Shown one piece after another: positions 25,975-39,550 of a stretch of DNA of 64,000 nucleotides. The notes under the pieces were generated by a model. That model worked only from the letters and a program-made list of their open reading frames with translations. It did no database searches and was not told the DNA's origin. Origin of the DNA: Gorsachius magnificus (Eukaryota > Chordata > Aves > Pelecaniformes > Ardeidae); assembly GCA_034008185.1 (NCBI GenBank), contig CM067082.1:129209988-129273987 (forward strand), given 5' to 3'. Both the position numbers and the translations under genes were made by a program. The first letter of the stretch is position 1. Every line of letters begins with the position of its first letter.

Positions 25975-28260
25975 TTTCAACTTTGGGAATGTCTTGATAC
26001 TGATGTGGTTTGTCCATTTAGTGGCCTGTAATGAGTCTGTCTTCTAAGAATCTTTCTTCTAAAAACTTGTCCACTCCCCTTTGTAACCCATCGAGAGTTA
26101 TTTATTATGTCAACATTATTCCACAGATCTACTACCTTATGTATGAAAACAGCCTTGTTTTGTTTGTTTTGAACCTGGCTCCTGTCACCTTCTGCTAAAC
26201 CTCCCAAGTCATCTCTTTCCCAGGCTGAAGAATCCCAGCCGACACAGCCACGTCTGATAGTGTCACTGGGATAGACTTCCATTTCTCCAATGACCCTTGT
26301 TTTCCTTCCATTAATCTTTTCCAGTCTTTATATACAGCCTTTCTGTAATGAGAGGACAGCACTGAAATGCAGGCAAATACTGTATTCAGTTGAAAAATGT
26401 TTTCTTTTTTGTTCTTTATTCCTTTCCTAGTAATTTTTAAGATTTTTTTTTCTTGGGACATGGAGCGAGCATTGACTGCACTGAACTGACACATCCATAA
26501 AACTATCATAAGCCCAAGGTCTTGTTCGTAAGTGGAAACAGTCAACTCAGAGTCCGTCATTTTATTTGTGAAGCTAGGATTGCTCTTCCTCAGAAGTGTC
26601 AATTTCTTTACATTTATCTACACTGCATTTCACTTCCTTTGCATTTATCTAGATTGAATTTCACCTGCTGTTTTATTTACTGCCCAGTCGAGTAAGAGGT
26701 TACACCATTAGTAGTTGAACTGTTTTATACCCGAGTTCTTTCAGAGTCTTTGTGACAGTGGTGGTTTCCTAGTATTCTATCAGAGCATTTTTTTTTCTTA
26801 ATATATTATCTGTAGCTGCTTCTACAATAGCTTCAAATTCAGACAGATTGTCTGCTGAGCCCTATTCCCCCAGAGAGTAGCTCTCTAGCATGGGAGTACC
26901 TTCATTTCTTTTCCACAGAAAATACTCATGGAAAGAATTCATCTCCCTGAGTACACGTTTCATACAAATCATCTGCTGGCCCAATGGACACCAGCATGCT
27001 TTTCTGCTGTGTTCAAAATATGACTTAGTACTAATTTTGATTCTTTTATTTGCTGATTCTTAAATTCTTTTTTCATTTTGCCTAACTGATTTTCACATTT
27101 AATCTTGAGGGCTTATACTTTTTATGTTCTTTTTTAAAAATTTGAAGTATTCCTTCCTGTTTATAGTACTCTCCTTGACTTTGCTGGAAAGTGATTTCAT
27201 CTTTCTTTTATATTTTCTCTGCCATTTCCATAGGTGATACGCACTAATGCTGTGATTCCAGTATAGTGTTCTCCAGTAGCTTACATGCCTATGAGAATGT
27301 AATTCCTTGGACTATTCCTTGCAGATATCTTGTTAAGAAGCTTCCTCATTTTCTATATGTCCCTTTTGAAGTAAAGCACAAAAGCGCGGATTTTTTGACA
27401 TTTGCTGCCTTTGCAGGAATGCTGAATAAGTACACGGTCACTGTTAGAGAAGAGCAATTCAGCAGTAAAATTTTTATTAGACCCTGCTAGTTATTCAGTA
27501 TGAAGTCAAGGTTTGTATTTTTGGATGTGGGCTCACTAACCACTTATTCCATGAAAGAGTCATTCATAACATCTTAACATTTTCATCTGCTTATATCTCA
27601 GTATCATGTTCACCCAGTTGATGGGGGGGTAACTGAAGTCCCTCAGTACAACTGCTACCTTCCTGATTTTTCTCAGAATATTGCAGTCTGTGTTGCCATC
27701 CTTTCTGGATGGTAATTCAGAAACAGCTAGTACTACCTCTGTCCAGTTCAGGCCTGGAATTTCAATCCATACAAATTGAGTAAGGTCGTTAATTTGTTGA
27801 TTTTATTAGATTCTGATTTCTTGAATGTCTTTGCCCTGGGCACAGTTTACTCTATCATATTGTGTATCTTCTGGCTTGATATTACAGTCTGCCACTGATT
27901 GTCTTCTTCCCACCAAGTTTCCAATGTCTGCTATAATATTTATATTTTTAAGAAAAGGAGGACATTCCTCTTCCTCCATCTTATTTCTTAAACTTCTAGC
28001 ATTTGCCTATAAGCATGTGTACCTCTGTTCTGTTCCTATTGCGGGAACTCATTTAAATAACACTCAGTTAGTTTCCCATTTCCTGCCTGAGTATTTACAT
28101 CCTTTGGCCAGTCCTTTACCAGAGGATACAGAACTTCCAAGTTTTTCTTTTCAGCAGCATCACCATTTCAGACCTATGGGTTCTTGTGCATTTGCGAGCT
28201 CTTTCACAGTCTCCATTTTAAATGCTCATTATGACTTTCACGGTTTTAAGTGTCAAACTT
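25975..28260 (-). mobile_element. Ancient degenerate CR1-type LINE, minus strand
   Basis: Read on the minus strand, the order is that of a CR1 ORF2. Near 27600-28040 are endonuclease-region remnants (the reverse complement of the stretch around CACCAAGTTTCC and CTTCTAGCATTTGCCTATAAGC). Toward 26600-26195 is the end of the reverse transcriptase (GIKNKKENIF, YRKAVYKDWKRL). At 26282-25977 follows DDLGGLAEGDRSQVQNKQNK. Many stops and frameshifts show great age, far beyond the other CR1 copies here. About 1.5 kb separates the EN-like and RT-end parts, less than in an intact element, so there are internal deletions. Boundaries are approximate. Confidence 0.65.
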
Positions 28261-28264
28261 AAAA

Positions 28265-28770
28265 TCACACACTTTGTTAGGAACCTGCACTTTGTTAGAA
28301 ACCTGCACCAACGGGGTCTTCACCCTCCTAGGGCAGTTTGGCTATCAGTGCTCAGGACCAGCGGTGGTGTGATGCAGCCCTGAGACCTTTGATCAGGCTC
28401 TGGTGAAAGAGCTGTATGAGAAAGAGCTGGGAGGAGCCTTGCTGGGGGCGCTCTGCAGCTCTAAGGGCTGCATTTAAGCTCAGGTCTTACCCATGGTCCC
28501 TGCCTGAACAACATTGTATTGCCTTGCCTGATCTTACCGGGACCTTGCCGGATCCCAGCTCGACCGTAGACTTGCCTCATCACTATGTACCTGTCTGGCA
28601 ATCATCAAACTGCTGGCTCACTCTGGTTGCTATCACCAGACCTGTTCTGCTCTTCTTCTTTGGGCTTGGCACTGTGCCCTCCGTGCCTTGCTGTCAGCAC
28701 CAGCTCCTCCTTCACCTTCCCTTATGGAGCAACTCCCTCTTACAGCTCCCTGACACCTCATTCAGATGAA
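28265..28770. repeat. GC-rich unclassified repeat-like stretch
   Basis: Base composition shifts abruptly from AT-rich flanks to GC-rich sequence. The left edge holds an imperfect 18-bp tandem duplication (TTTGTTAGGAACCTGCAC, then TTTGTTAGAAACCTGCAC, 28273-28308). The interior has CCTGATCTTACCGGGACC and CTTGCCGGATCCCAGC. It could be an old LTR, the 5' region of the neighbouring CR1, or a non-autonomous element. I do not recognise it. Open frames over it (117 and 77 codons, plus) show no domain. Confidence 0.3.
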
Positions 28771-31619
28771 TTCCAGATAAAGTACTCCCATTATTCTGAA
28801 ACTACTCTCGATTCATGATGAATGTACATCCTTCCTACTTATACTATACAATCAAGGTAGAAAAAAATCTGTCTTTCCGCCTCTTCCCATGATCCCAAGG
28901 GGAGCAGGAAGCATTTTACAGAATACTATCATAGAAACCTTAGTCTTTAGATTCCTTCTTGTTTGCTTAATTGTTCTTCCCTTTGTCAGTAGTTCTGGTG
29001 CCCCACAACCAGTTACCCCTACCAGCACTTCTTAGGAGTCTATCCACACTCTTTAGTCACTATGCAAACCTACAAGCTTCTTGGGGTCACAAACCCAGCC
29101 ATCTATATGTGCAATGACAGATTTTTCCACCAATACAGCCTTTCTTTTCCTCAGCGTTGGAGAAAGAAGTTATGTGCAACACAAGTAAAGAATGTAATTC
29201 CATCTTTTCTAATAACCAAGACTCACTCCCTCTTAACAAGATATGAAAAATGTGAACATAAGCCAGTGATTCCCACTGATTTCAGTGGGCTCTGGCTCAG
29301 GCTTTTAATGACGCTGACTGATACACTTTTTCCAGACGCAGCCTTTCATCCATCAAACCATTCTGTTGTTCTGAAAAAATCAGGGATGTAAAGAACATCT
29401 GCCACGATGAACATAGCACAGACCTGCTGTTACTAATGAGAAGCATTCTAAGGGCTTGGATTTTAAAAAAAAGTTAATTAATTTTACAAGAATAATTACT
29501 TTCAATGTGAGTGTCAATGACCCTTCTTACATAAAGCTTTTCCAATACAATCTTGTTTTGGTCTCACTGAGGACAAAAGATGCTTCGGCTATACTAACAA
29601 AAATCTTTGTGAATTGCTATACAATAAATTCTCTGAAGGGGTTTCTATAGCTTCTTTTAAAATTCTATTTAGTTATTATCTGTAAACAAAAGAAGCTGAG
29701 CTGGCCTGGTTTGGATTTGTAGGAAAAATTATAATGAAATAATAAAAATAGTAAGCAATAAAGAAAGGAAATAACTGCTTTTAATGTTCTCTGTTAAATG
29801 TAATTGTGACACTTAGGAATCAATTCTTTTTCTAATATTCATTATTTCACTGATTAGTACAACGTGCAGCAAAGACACAGAAGACATCATTTATCATCAC
29901 AGATTTATAGAAACTCATCTTTTTTTTAATCTGGTTTTGCCAAATTATGCAGGTTTTTCTTGAAAAAAATATATTGTAAGAATTTGAGCTGATTTAAGAT
30001 CCAATTTATTGCAAAAGAAAAGACATTCAGTTATGTTAGAGTTCCACTTCATCAAGACATATATAGACAGTTTTCTATGTTTTTTACAAAAGAAAAACAA
30101 TCACCAAGACATGTCTTTGTTAAGGTACCCTGCTGGCGGCATATGGCAAAAATACTGGCACCTTGCCTGGAAAGTGCATCAAGAACTGATGGAGCTGATC
30201 TCATTCTGTGAGAATGGGGAAGAAAACAGACTACGGTGAAGGCTAATCTTATGGCCTGCGACCATCAGTTGCTTGGCAAGAAGCACAAGTTCCTGAAAAC
30301 AGATGCGGGAAAGGTGAACTGATTTTGCAAGTCAGGGAAAGGTTTTACCTTCCTAAGTGATGGTAGAGCCCCCAGAACAGTCCCTGTTAGAGCTGGACCT
30401 TCAGAACTGTCTGTGTAATTGCGTTTTATAAGCTACTGTGAAATAAATGTTTCAATATAAAAATCTTTAAGAAACACTAGTGCTTATTTAATATTTTACA
30501 GGTCAGCCTCAATTTCAAGTATTTCTTGAGAACTGGGATGAAATCCTGCAGCTGCAGGAGTTCTGAAGAAAAAGGCAGATTTTCTTCCATATTGTCATAT
30601 TGCTGAGGCAGACGTTTAGAGGGATGACCTGTTCCATGTGAAAAAGAGAAACATATACTTTTTTTGGGTTAATTCTAAATTATTTGAAACCTAGCTTGGC
30701 ATTAGGTAAGTACTCAGTTTTGAAGAATGTAGTAGTAGTGTGCAGAGAAGGAATCTACTGTCATCGTGATGGTTCATAAACCAGAGATTCTTGAGATTTG
30801 AACATCTCCTGCCCCAAACATGGGCAAGACTTCTAGCTAGAAGATTCTACTCCATCTTCTATGAAGATATTTGTATGCTAAATATTATCCTATAGCAACA
30901 ATCATTTTTATGCTTATACAGATTAAGTATGCATATTAGCCTATGACAATTATAGGGAGAAATAGCAGAAACCCTGTGTTTAAATTATTTAACAGAAAAT
31001 ACCCTAATTTTAGAAAATAATAGAGGAGCTTTGAGAAGCTCTTGGTTGTTGTGGTCTCTGAAATTTAGCAGGAACAACATTCTGATGTTGAAGATGTACC
31101 TTTCTTTGTCCTCTTAAAGATTTCATAAGTTTTATCTTAATTGTAAAAAGATTGCTATCCCCTTCCCCTTCCTCATTCTCTTCCTCGTTCCATTCCCAGA
31201 TGAAAAGGGGAGAAATGAGAGACCTGGATTAAATTCTGTCTCTTCAATACTTCTACTGGAAAGGGAAAAAAACCACAAACAAAAACCATGAGACCACTGG
31301 GATTTTTCTCATCAAATACAGAATGGAATCCATTTCCAGATTGCTTTAAATATTTGCCAAACTCAGGAAATGCTGTAAGAAATAAAATAGAAATAGAAAA
31401 AGTTCTTTTTCAATTGCACTGACATGTTTATAACTTTTTTTTTTTTTTTAAGAGAATGTCCAACCATAATGGACAGTGATGGTAGGGTGCAGTTTCACAT
31501 GAAACCTGCCATCTTCCATTCTCAATACCAAATTTTGCAATTATCCAACTATACAGTGAGCCAGATTCTGAAATGACAGAAAGCTATCCTACCAAGAGGC
31601 CCTGTGGCTCCAGGACCAA
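28771..31619. other. Intergenic, no gene recognised
   Basis: AT-rich sequence. The only point of note is a stretch at 30009-30460 that has a 76-codon open frame (30009-30239) and ends in GTGAAATAAATG with an AATAAA signal near 30442, so it could be the last exon of an unknown non-coding transcript. No splice-supported structure is visible and the protein frame is not recognised. Confidence 0.5.
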
Positions 31620-32072
31620 TTGATCCAGCCTAGACTGGCCAAGGACTTCTCAGCTCTCAGCTCTGCCAGGTGCACAAGAAGCTGGGAGGGGACACAGCCA
31701 GGACAGCTGAACCCAACTGGCCAAAGGGCTTTCCACACCATATGATGTCATGTTCAGCATATAAAGCTGGGGGAAGAAGGAAGGGAGGGACGTTTGGAGT
31801 GATGGCATTTGTCTTTCCAAATAACCATTACACGTGATGGAGCCCTGCTTTCCTGGGGATGGCTGAATGCCTGCCCATGGGAAGCAATGAAAGAATTCCT
31901 TGGTTTTCTTTGCTTGCGTGCATGGCTTTTGCTTTACCTATTAAGCTGTCTTTATCTCAGCTCAGGAGTTTTCTCACTTTTGCTCTTCTGATTCTCTCCC
32001 CCATCCCACTGTGGGGGGAGAGAACAAGCAGCTGTGTGGGGCTGAGCTGCCGGCTCGGGTTAAACCACGACA
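31620..32072 (+). mobile_element. Partial ERVL-type LTR, 5' end missing
   Basis: It shares the LTR body with the retrovirus at 39551: GCCAAGGACTT, CTGCCAGGTGCA, AAGCTGGGAG, ACCATATGATGTCATG, ATTAAGCTGTCTTTATCTC, GATTCTCTCCCCCATCCCAC, and the terminus GGTTAAACCACGACA ending at 32072. The first 130-140 bp of U3, including TGTCCTGG, are not recognisable. Unlike the two full LTRs it keeps a TATA motif (CATATAAAG near 31757). It is much more diverged and thus older. It is probably a truncated solo LTR; no internal viral sequence flanks it. Confidence 0.85.
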
Positions 32073-35000
32073 CTGGCTCACCAGCAAGTCCATGTTAGAT
32101 CAGGTGTGACACACGTAGCCGGTGGTGGCTGCACAATCAGATCAGTCAGGCCTGTAGTCAGAAGGTACGATCTCATCGTCCCTCTCCCATTTGCTTCTCC
32201 AGGATGCTTTTTGCAGTCACATCCTTTATGGTAGCATTAGCAATGAGCTGGAATTGATCCAGATAAAAACTTTGTTTTGTCTCTTTTGCACAGCCTTATG
32301 TTAACTGGTGCTGGCACATGAGTAGCCAAGGGCAAAGGATGGATAAAACTGTCTCTCTGCGTAGCACTCTGGACTTACTATGAATTAAAATGACTGTGTA
32401 ACCTTGGCCTTAATGATTCACTACATCCTTTACTGTTCCATGTAATAAAACCACTCTTGTCTGTGTTCTCACTACTATTTATTTGTATTCTGTGACTCAA
32501 GGTGGCTCTAAAGACAAAAGATTCATGGAATCCACAGTACAGAGGCTTCTCTGTTGCCCCTCAAATGACTCTTCTCTCTTTTCCAGATTCCATGGTCATG
32601 AAACAGTACACCAGCAAGTTGATTTAAAAGAGCTATGACCTCTAAAATCATGCTTCCTCCCCCCTCAGATCAAATAGGGGAGCAGGGAGGGAGAGACAGG
32701 GAGCAAAAATCCCCACTGTCCTGATTTGTTTCTTTAGAAGATGCAGTGTGGATTACTTCTTTTAAAACCCATTGCATTGGAATTTTCTGATTTTAAGTCA
32801 CATGAATCATTTCAGTTTGGCCAAGCTTTATTCATTTTACTCTACAAAGAAATATACTGAATCCAAGTTTGATAAGACAGGCTGTGCTTTTGAAGACTTA
32901 TTTTACTTTAAAAAAAATTAGTTCTCTTGACTGGCCTCCTTACATGTTTGTTTGCTTTTTTTTTTTTAATTAGCAATGATTCTGCTGTGGAGAGGTTGTG
33001 TAATATGTATCTCCTCTGAGACATATTTTTGTCATGGGTATTGCTTTTCAAAGCTCCAGCATTTTAAATTATGCTTGGAGAAGATACCAGTTTTAAAATT
33101 TATTCATTTCATCCACATCTGTTCTGCATTCCATGGAGAAAAGATGAGAGTATTGGGTGCCTGAACACTTTAGGAGTACTACATGTGTTTGTTAAGACAG
33201 CTCTTTCACACAAGTGTTAGTGTTCTGCTTATGTCTTCCTAAATAGGGATGGCAGTCTGAAGGAGGTGTTTCTTAAGGGCGAGTCTCAAAGAGGAAAAAC
33301 AGATGGGCAGAGACAGCATCAGTGCAGCAACATTTCAAAGTATACAAGCTTGTAAGTTAGTCAGACAAATAGGTTACTGGAAGACAGGAGTCAACTGTTT
33401 TGGACCAAGGATGTTCTGAAGCAAGCAAGTAAACAGAACATTCTGTTGTCTTTAATCTGATTTCTTGTGCAATGTCAGATGAAAATAGCGTTTCACAGAA
33501 AAAAAAATAAAGTACTTTGTGAAAATCCTTTTAAATTAAATTTGCTCTTATGTTCTGCCTGTTCTCAAAGAAAACTTTTGATGTCTTGGTACATATAAGA
33601 AAAAATACCAAGATATGCTGTAGTTTTCCCCTTCACATAATTTTCACTTCAGTTTAGACTCTGCTGTTCAAGAAAAATAAGACATTCCTGCTCAGAACTC
33701 TTATTACAGGTATATATTTCATGCTCTCACACAATGTAAATCTTACAGATATACTATATGTATCCTTCAAAGGAGGAGGATGGGCTCAGTCACACATCAA
33801 AACATGTTGCTGTCCTTCTCCCATAAATTTAATAATACAATTCCCTACATTTAAATGAAACTGTATTTAAAGAAAGAATATGGGAATACTACTTCTTGAT
33901 AAGTGGGTACATCACACAATCCTTAACAGAGCAGAAATTGCCAAAAAACCACAAGCAAAACTTCAAAGCAGCCAAAGCAATTACCTTCATGAACCTTTTG
34001 ATAAAGTTCCTGTGATTTATTAAAGAGACGTCATGGGATACCTTGTGTTCTTAGAAACAGAATCCTGAGTTTTGTAATAATCTAGATAAATGCATATAAA
34101 GACAAAACCTGTCATTTCTCAAAATTTGTATAGATGAGTTAAAAGCACAATGCATCCTGGTTGAAACATGGACTATCACCTCCTCTCTCCCAAGCAGAGT
34201 GAGTACGGGGTACTTCCTTAGTATGCAAACCCAGAAAGGAGGCAAGCTGGATTCACCTTCCGCTATGCTAGAAATTATCTGCATAAAGTACTAATGATTG
34301 CAGTGAATGTGGTAACTGGAGATATTGTAAGTGTAAAAGGGCGAGGGCTTGGAGATCCACTACTTGCTTCTTTACAAGAACCTGGCACTATGCCCTTCCA
34401 TGCAGACCTTGTTTATGTCCAAATTGTATTTCAGGTGGCAAAGGAAAAGGCTTAAACTACTGCCAAGATATCAATAGTTTATTCTCAAGTTATAAACGCC
34501 ACTGTCTGCAAAATCAGGCTGCTCACAAAAGTGATCAGCCCTTGTGGTGTCTGACATCACAACCCTTGCAGGAGGAATCCCAACACTAATGTTTTCGCAC
34601 AGTGAGAATACCAAGAAACAGATCTATTAGATGTTCTGCACAAGCTGTCCAGGTCTTACCAGGTTCACACCAGGATACTGCAGGTATCTTGGTTTTGCTC
34701 TGAAGGGTAATGAAAGCATGAGGTTTATCCAGTGACATCTTCTGAAATGCAACTGACGTCTATCCCTGTGCCTCAGCTTGTAATATCAGTGATTTTGGCA
34801 TGGGCCAAGGATCACATCCCGAAAGAGTGATTTATTCTAGCTCTACTTCATATTGCCTCTGGGAGCCACCTGTATCTTTCTACTGATTTCAGAAGGTAGA
34901 CTTGCTTAAACTAAACCCTTAACTTTTGCATTTCTAAAGTTTTGTGGAATATATTGCCTCCACAGCACTGCCACTCACTGAACCACAAGCAAACCACCCC

Positions 35001-38000
35001 TCACATTCATGCCTTTCAGACAGCTCTGCATTACCCAACAGTGTCAGGATCTGCATCGTAATTCAAAGACTTCTAAAGTAATCAATAATAGTTCTGTCAT
35101 CTGGTATCAGCAACTGGATTGACGTCTCCTCTTGCTGCAATGCATAAAACATACTGGATTCCTAAACTGCGTGAAAAACATTCTTTTGCAATTTCTATTC
35201 AGTAAACCTCTCTACTTTGCAAACATTAACCTTCCTCTAAAAACTGCAGCAGAAAAGAGAGGTAAATAATGTTTGTTTTTTTTTTTTCTGGAAAGTACAT
35301 GAATAACATTCTTACTTCCAAAGCAGCAGTATCTGTCCTCCAGTTCATAAATTGCAAGAATTTCTCTTTTACCTTTCCATAAAGAAAACAAAACCGTACA
35401 ACTCATGTTAGTGGAAGACAGATGAGATTTTCTACAGCCTAGGTTTGTGGAGAATAGCTTGTTCAGAATTATGTCTAATCCTGTCCTCTAAAGGCTCTAT
35501 CACTGTCTTAAATGAGAACAAGTTTTGGCTTATTTAAACCGTTAGATCTGGGAGCCTTATTTTTTCTATAAATTGTGTTTCCATTAAAATACTGACATTC
35601 TCCATTAAAGTGAAATACAGAGAAATATATTAGAATACAAAATCTATTTGTACTTTTCTAAGTGTGTAATCCTTTGTTGACACAGCTTGTGCAGATAATG
35701 ACACAGCAATAAGATGATGCTTTGTAAACATACACTGTTTTCATGTTTCTTTGTTAACATTGCATTGTTCTCTTTAACGTTTGGAATACATACTGAACCT
35801 GCGGTCTCATCTATCATTCCTTACAGCGGTTGCACAGTCAATGCCTCTTTTTTATTGTTGTTGTTTTTATATTTTCACATTTCAGAAGCTGCTTACGAGC
35901 AGCTTGTTCTATTCCCAGACTGTCTGCTTGAGTCACTCCTGTGGCAGCTGCATCAGTTCTTCCTAAGCAGCAGGATGTCCTGGAAAGGGCTGTCAATACC
36001 AAATTATTCTTTTCCAGTTAAGGAGAACAGCTTTATTCAGAGAGAAAACTCTGATCAGATTTTTATAAATAATTAGCTGATAGCTGACGGAATATAATAG
36101 CTTTTGCTAGCATGAACCCGACTGTCATGCCAGCCTTGGAAATCCATGACTTGTCTCAGTCAGCTTAGATTCCCAGCGTAAAAAAAATCAGCTGAGATTT
36201 GAGTAAACTTTCTATAAGCAAATGAAAGACTAACCAAAAGCCAGCTTAAATTTTGAACATCAGAGCAGAGGACTTGCAAGGACTATCAATTTCTTCCCCA
36301 GCACATGTAAAAGGAACGGTACAGAATGGTCCTGGAAGCATTATTCAAGTGTGCTTTTCCCTTACTCCATAGCAGAAACTAAAAAGCATCCTTTAACCTC
36401 CTGTACTAAGATGATTAAGACAATTACAGGCATGAGAAACGGAAACGGTTTTAATTTGTCTCTAAATAGTTGAAGCAGCACCTAGTTAAAAACTGCTCCA
36501 GGTACCATTCGTGTTTACATTTTTAGTGAAGATTTTGACTTTCTATTGAGCCATTAAACTTATCTTTTATTTATAGAGTTCAGATGGTTTTTCAAATCAA
36601 ACACAGGAGCAGCTTGCAAGGAAACACCATCTACGGATGCAATCACAGGAGAGAGATTATCTGTAAAAGGGCACTGAATCAGCATAGTGTTCAGGAGGGT
36701 CATTCCAATAACTTCTTGTGGTCTTCTGGTTCATGCGTTACAAAAGTTCTGTGCATTAGGGCCAACATCTTTAAGTTCACAAATAGCACGGTAAAAATCC
36801 AGGACACAACTTGTATTTCCAATATAAATTAATAATCATAAGTTATATACATAAATGCGAGTGAACTATAAAACAGGCTTTATCTTAATATGAATAGAAT
36901 ATTATTGACTTGCTGAGCAGATTATAAACTCTAGAAAACTATTCCTCCCTTAGTAATAGAACATACAACCACTGTTGCCAAGTTTTTTTTCTTTTCCAGA
37001 TCTCTAGCCCCCTTATTTAACAGAAATTTTGCTTATATGGTTGCTAGTAGCTTACGCTGCATAACATGTCTCTATATACTCATTCCAACTGAAATCAGGT
37101 GTATTTTTTTATAAAATAATAATCTATTTATAATGCTAAGATTATTGTGTACTTTTAATGGGTGTATGGAGACAAGAAGCTTTATCAACCCATATTTTTG
37201 ACAGACATAAATGAGAGAAGCAGAATATTTCTGTACCACGTATTTCAGTACCATTTGTTATTCACTTCTTCTTTGTTATAGCCCTTGTTTTTTGTTAGTA
37301 TTCAAGATTTCCAGTAGCTGATTTCCTTTAACCATAGTTCTCTTAAATGCTCTACATATTTTTGTTGCAGTTTAAAAAAAATCATCTGGTCTCTACCTGT
37401 AATTTTTTCTTTCAAGTTTTTTCTTTGTAAGCATTTGACTTAACTACCTGTAACATACTGGAATTCTTGCCTTTTTTTTGCAGAACTGCTACAATATTTG
37501 CAATGTTTATAGTTAATGGAAGATTTTAGCACAAGATGCTATGTAGCAGTGTTACTGCCCCTACACATCCACCTCAGTCCCCGAAGTTCCCTTACTGCCT
37601 TAGGTGAGGGATGCAAGAATAGAATGTGCAGCCACTCCATTTCACAGGGTTAAAACCCCATGTAGGTCAAACTTTAAGGAGGATATAAACAGACCACTCC
37701 AGGTGGGTATGGTGTGCGTACATATATCCTGTTCGGCTGTTGCTCCCCGCTAAGTGCAGAGAAAGGAGTAGAAGGACTTACAACAGAGGGAACGGATATA
37801 CAAATGGGAACAAGAAGACATGAAAAAAACCCATCACAATCCACAAAAAAATCACAGAAACCCCTGTGGATTTGTTGCATGTAAGCCAGGGTTTACATTC
37901 ACATTTCTTTCAAAGTATTTAAATACATTTTGCTCTCCTAGAATTCCTTTTCTCTGGTAACAATTATTTTTAAAAGTCTTTGCCCTTTTACCAAAACTGG

Positions 38001-39550
38001 TATGTCCTACAGAAAATCCTCAGTTTATATATTGTTCTGAATAACAGAGAAATGTCTTTGATGATATAGGACAATTCACAGAGAATTTAGTTTCTTGATC
38101 TGTGGCCAAATGGAGCATATCCAAATCTAGTAGTCTTCCCTTCCTATTTTCCTCCAATTAAAATACGCGACTTCAAAGTGACTATGATGATGTCTCTGTT
38201 TATTTTTTTTTAATCGACTGATTCTGTCAAACGTTGAGAGTGCAATTCTTCAAATAACCTCCGATTTTATTACGACTTCATATTCCTGTTCTTCAGGAAA
38301 TAGACATATCTGTGGCTAAAATTGATTGCTTTTAATATAAAAAAATGAAGCACACAATAACTGATGTTAAACAGAGTAGAAATCCGTGGATATATGATTC
38401 ATAATAACAGGTAAGGTTTAGGGAAGAAAGACTTTAGAAACAGGAAGGCCACCAAATACAAAAACAAAGCATCTGGAATAGAAGAAAAGTTTCTGAAACC
38501 AAAAGCTCAAATGAGCCTAAGGATAGGAACAAGGTATGACAGCAATCAAAGAAGGACAACTGAGAGAGAGAAGGCATGAGGTGAGGTTGTACACGGGAAC
38601 AAAAGAAAAGAGGAAAAAATAAATGATAAAGCACCAGAATAACCCAAGGACTTGATTTTCAGCAGTGCTGAGCACTATTGCAAATCTAGCCCCTTAGTTC
38701 TTAATGGACCGGTTCATCACAAAACCTTGCCAAAATACCTGAAGGATTTATGGATTCACTTATTTAAAAAGCAGAAACCTACACAAAAATAACTTTACTC
38801 AGAACGAAGGAAGTGACTAGTCTAACTAAAGCATCATAAATTTAATTGTCAGGTGTGAACACACAGACACCAAACTTTAAGAGGAAATAAATGTGTTTAC
38901 TTTCAGCTTGAGTAGCTAAGCGGCAGACACAAGAGTGGTAAAATTCTCTATCTAGTGTTTACTCTCTTTAAGGGAATGGATGGATTCTTGATGAGTAAGA
39001 GAAAATTGTTAGTCTTCAAGTATGGCCAATATTTTGAGAGCATGACTATAAATTAACACATGCAATTTATATAACTATAGCATAGGTGAAGCACACAAAC
39101 ACGGCAGCTAAGTAGGTATTTCTAGGAACCACGGATCCACCATCAAGACGCCATGAAGTGGCTTGAGTTTATACTCAGAATTTCACCAAGCCAAGCAACT
39201 GAGAGGTGGCATTTTTAACGATGCTTGCACTGGGTGTACTTTTCAGAATATTAACTCATGATTTCTAGAACTATAATGAAAAAATCTGTTTTCTGCTTGT
39301 TTCTACACTTCAATTTTTTGTTTGTAAAATTCATTAACATACACAAAAGTCCAAGTAACATAAATAATAAGACATGTATCTGAACAATGAACCAGCTGAG
39401 CCATACAGGCCCAGGCCATAAAAGCTGATGTACACAATGAGTAAAATTCATGAAAGCCCACAAAATGCATGACAAATTTTGCAAATTGATCAGGTTTGCC
39501 TCTGTTTAAATTCATAAAAGCAAAAGAAGCCAGCAAAAGTATAAATCATT
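32073..39550. other. Intergenic, no gene recognised
   Basis: About 7.5 kb of AT-rich sequence between the partial LTR and the retrovirus. T and A homopolymers occur (32957-32969, 35275-35287). Open frames up to 120 codons (35714-36076, plus) have no domain signature. No RNA gene, CR1 or exon could be supported. Confidence 0.55.

Noticed and set aside
29255..29310. CACTGATTTCAGTGGGCTCTGG, resembling old LINE 3' words
   Set aside because: Too short and diverged to assign to a family.
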